This document shows positions 62,592 through 64,000 of a DNA stretch of 64,000 bases, piece by piece. A model generated the notes under the pieces. It did not search any database, was not told where the DNA came from, and was given only the letters and a program-made list of their open reading frames with translations. How positions within the stretch are numbered: position 1 is the first letter of the stretch; every line of letters begins with the position of its first letter. Source of the stretch: Pseudogemmobacter bohemicus (GTDB lineage: Bacteria; Pseudomonadota; Alphaproteobacteria; Rhodobacterales; Rhodobacteraceae); contig NZ_QNHG01000002.1 in the NCBI RefSeq assembly GCF_003290025.1, positions 1,059,561 through 1,123,560 on the forward strand. Reading direction: 5' to 3'. Both the position numbers and the translations under genes were made by a program.

Positions 62592-63881
62592 TCAGGCCGA
62601 AACGAATTCGTTCCAGCGCTGTACCATGTAGCGCTCTTCGTCCATCACGGTGTTCCAGCAGGCGACATTGCCCATGCGCGATTCAAACGAACCGCCATCG
62701 CGCACCGCGCCGGCCTTGTCCATCACCGCGCCGTAAGGGTCGAGGATGTCTTCGGTCGCGGCTTTGCCCTCATACCAGTAGCCCCATTCATTGGCGGTGA
62801 GCTGTTCTTTCGCCGTCGTCGGCACCGAGGAATAGTAACCCTGTCGCGCAATGAACGCGCCCTGCCAGCCCGAGAGATACCAGTTCAGATATTCATAGGC
62901 CGCTTCCAGCTTGATGCCTTCCAGGTGGCTCATCAGCCCCATGCCAAGGCCCCAGCCGCGATAGCCCTCTTTCAGCCCCTGATAGACGCAAGGAGTGCCG
63001 CGCGATTTCACCGCCGTAACAGCGGGAGACCACATCGACTGGATCACCACTTCGCCGCCGGCCATCAGGTTCACCGACTCATCGAAGGTCGACCAGAAGG
63101 CGCGGAACTGACCGGCTTTCTTCAGCTCGATCAAGCGGTTGATCGTGGTGTCGATCTCTTCCTTCGTCATATTGCCCTTGTCGCCATAGGTCAGCTCGCC
63201 CAGAGCTTCCATCGCCATGGCGGCATCCATGATCCCGATCTGGGGGATGTTCACCAGCGCGGTCTTGCCCTTGAATTCCGGGTTGAAGAGCTCGCCCCAG
63301 CTTTCCACCGGGCGGCCGATCAGGTCGGGGCGGATGCCGACGGTATCGGCGTTGTAGATCGTGGGCATGGTGGTCGCGAAATCGGTCGGGCTGGCCGAGA
63401 ATGCGGTATCGCCCGGGCCGCCGGTATACATCACCTTGACCGGCGTGGTGCCCTGCATTGACTGGGGCGAGCCGTCGAAATTCTTGCCATCCTTCATCAC
63501 CGGGGTGATGTCGCCCCATTTGGCGATCTTTGCCACCTCAACCGGCTGCAGCTGACCCGAGCGCCAGACCTTCTGCATCGCCCAGAATTCGAGATCGGCG
63601 ATGTCGATGGTCTCGGGCTGGTTCACCACCTTGGCCATCAGCGCGGTGCTGTCGGCGGTTTGCGGCACGATCTTGAAGCCGAGATCGACCGAGGCCTTTT
63701 CGCAGATATCGGCGATCACCGAATAGGACGGCCCCACCTGGTTCAGCGTGACATCCTTGATCGTCTGCGCCCAGATCATCGGCGCGCCGATGATCCCCGA
63801 CCCCACCGCCGCGCCGGCGCCGGCTGCGGAGGCCTTGATAAAGCCCCGGCGGCTGAGGCCGGTCTTCTTGCTGTCCGTCAT
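62592..63881 (-). CDS. Tat-exported extracellular solute-binding protein (polyamine/opine class)
   Basis: A 429-residue binding protein. The N terminus MTDSKKTGLSRRGFIKASAAG carries a twin-arginine motif SRRGFIK and an Ala/Gly-rich hydrophobic stretch ending PMIWAQ, so export is by Tat. The mature part is PotD/AfuA-like, with GPSYSVIADICEKASVDLGF and FKGKTALVNIPQIGIMDAAMAMEA. The ATG at 63881 has AGGGAGA upstream; a TTG two codons earlier is less likely. First gene of the operon; no promoter was recognised in 63882-64000. Confidence 0.92.
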   Translation of the reverse strand: MTDSKKTGLSRRGFIKASAAGAGAAVGSGIIGAPMIWAQTIKDVTLNQVGPSYSVIADICEKASVDLGFKIVPQTADSTALMAKVVNQPETIDIADLEFWAMQKVWRSGQLQPVEVAKIAKWGDITPVMKDGKNFDGSPQSMQGTTPVKVMYTGGPGDTAFSASPTDFATTMPTIYNADTVGIRPDLIGRPVESWGELFNPEFKGKTALVNIPQIGIMDAAMAMEALGELTYGDKGNMTKEEIDTTINRLIELKKAGQFRAFWSTFDESVNLMAGGEVVIQSMWSPAVTAVKSRGTPCVYQGLKEGYRGWGLGMGLMSHLEGIKLEAAYEYLNWYLSGWQGAFIARQGYYSSVPTTAKEQLTANEWGYWYEGKAATEDILDPYGAVMDKAGAVRDGGSFESRMGNVACWNTVMDEERYMVQRWNEFVSA

Positions 63882-64000
63882 GGTCAATCTCCCTGTTGCT
63901 GGAGGTGGCCTGCCGGCTCTTGGGGCCGGTCGGGCGCTGATGAGAACTATCCGGAGCGGATGTCATTCTGACAAGCACGCTAGCAAAGTGTTCTTAGCCC

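Overview
This is a high-GC chromosomal window from an alphaproteobacterium, most likely a Rhodobacteraceae member (Rhodobacter/Paracoccus/Gemmobacter-like). Supporting signs are the tolQRAB genes, the YmdB-SLC13-YebC run, the PerM-HdaA-PPK-PPX run, the short ProRS next to LolCD, an ArgP/ArgO pair, a DUF2793 protein, and intergenic motifs of a type I associate with Rhodobacterales. No rRNA, tRNA, CRISPR array, transposase or integrase was seen. All identifications are from reading the sequence; no database search was run.

Layout. (1) 0-5.4 kb: cell-envelope Tol genes on the minus strand (tolQ, tolR, tolA, a small TolA-domain-like gene, tolB), with the thioesterase gene ybgC in the opposite orientation. 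(2) 5.5-14.8 kb: mostly housekeeping genes: an unknown protein, a YmdB-type phosphoesterase, an SLC13 permease, YebC, an acyltransferase, ArgP/ArgO, a DMT exporter and an orphan DUF2793 phage/GTA-like protein. (3) 14.8-40.8 kb: an exopolysaccharide/capsule island. It holds an ABC exporter (KpsM, KpsT and a KpsE-like protein with a 400-residue Ala/Pro tail), a 1650-residue methyltransferase-coiled-coil-double-glycosyltransferase protein, a three-gene GDP-D,D-heptose pathway (HddA, GmhA, fused HddC-GmhB), four methyltransferases and a sulfotransferase. Each end carries a paralogous GT2 glycosyltransferase next to a large RTX exoprotein; the right-hand one is an M10 metalloprotease. (4) 40.9-51.2 kb: a secreted protein, an EEP-family nuclease/phosphatase, a TerB-DnaJ protein, GNAT, polyphosphate metabolism (ppk1, ppx) with hdaA and a PerM exporter, then a membrane pentapeptide-repeat protein. 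(5) 51.3-57.3 kb: proS, an inserted GT4 glycosyltransferase, lolC, lolD and a YbhN-type flippase-like protein. (6) 57.3-64 kb: a seven-gene minus-strand operon with a Tat-exported binding protein, two permeases and an ATPase of the polyamine/opine class, a cytoplasmic HpPgdA-like metal-dependent amidohydrolase, a small CxxC protein and a COG0523 metallochaperone GTPase.

How parts work together. The island looks like a complete workshop for a heptose-containing, methylated and perhaps sulfated surface glycan exported by an ABC transporter. The giant protein could couple chain assembly to length control. The right-end operon looks like uptake plus hydrolysis of an imide/amide compound, with a dedicated metal-delivery pair. 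The most unusual items are the giant modular protein, the TolA-domain-III-like gene between tolA and tolB, the protease with a PPC domain inserted in its catalytic domain and its secreted partner, and the COG0523/CxxC/amidohydrolase association.
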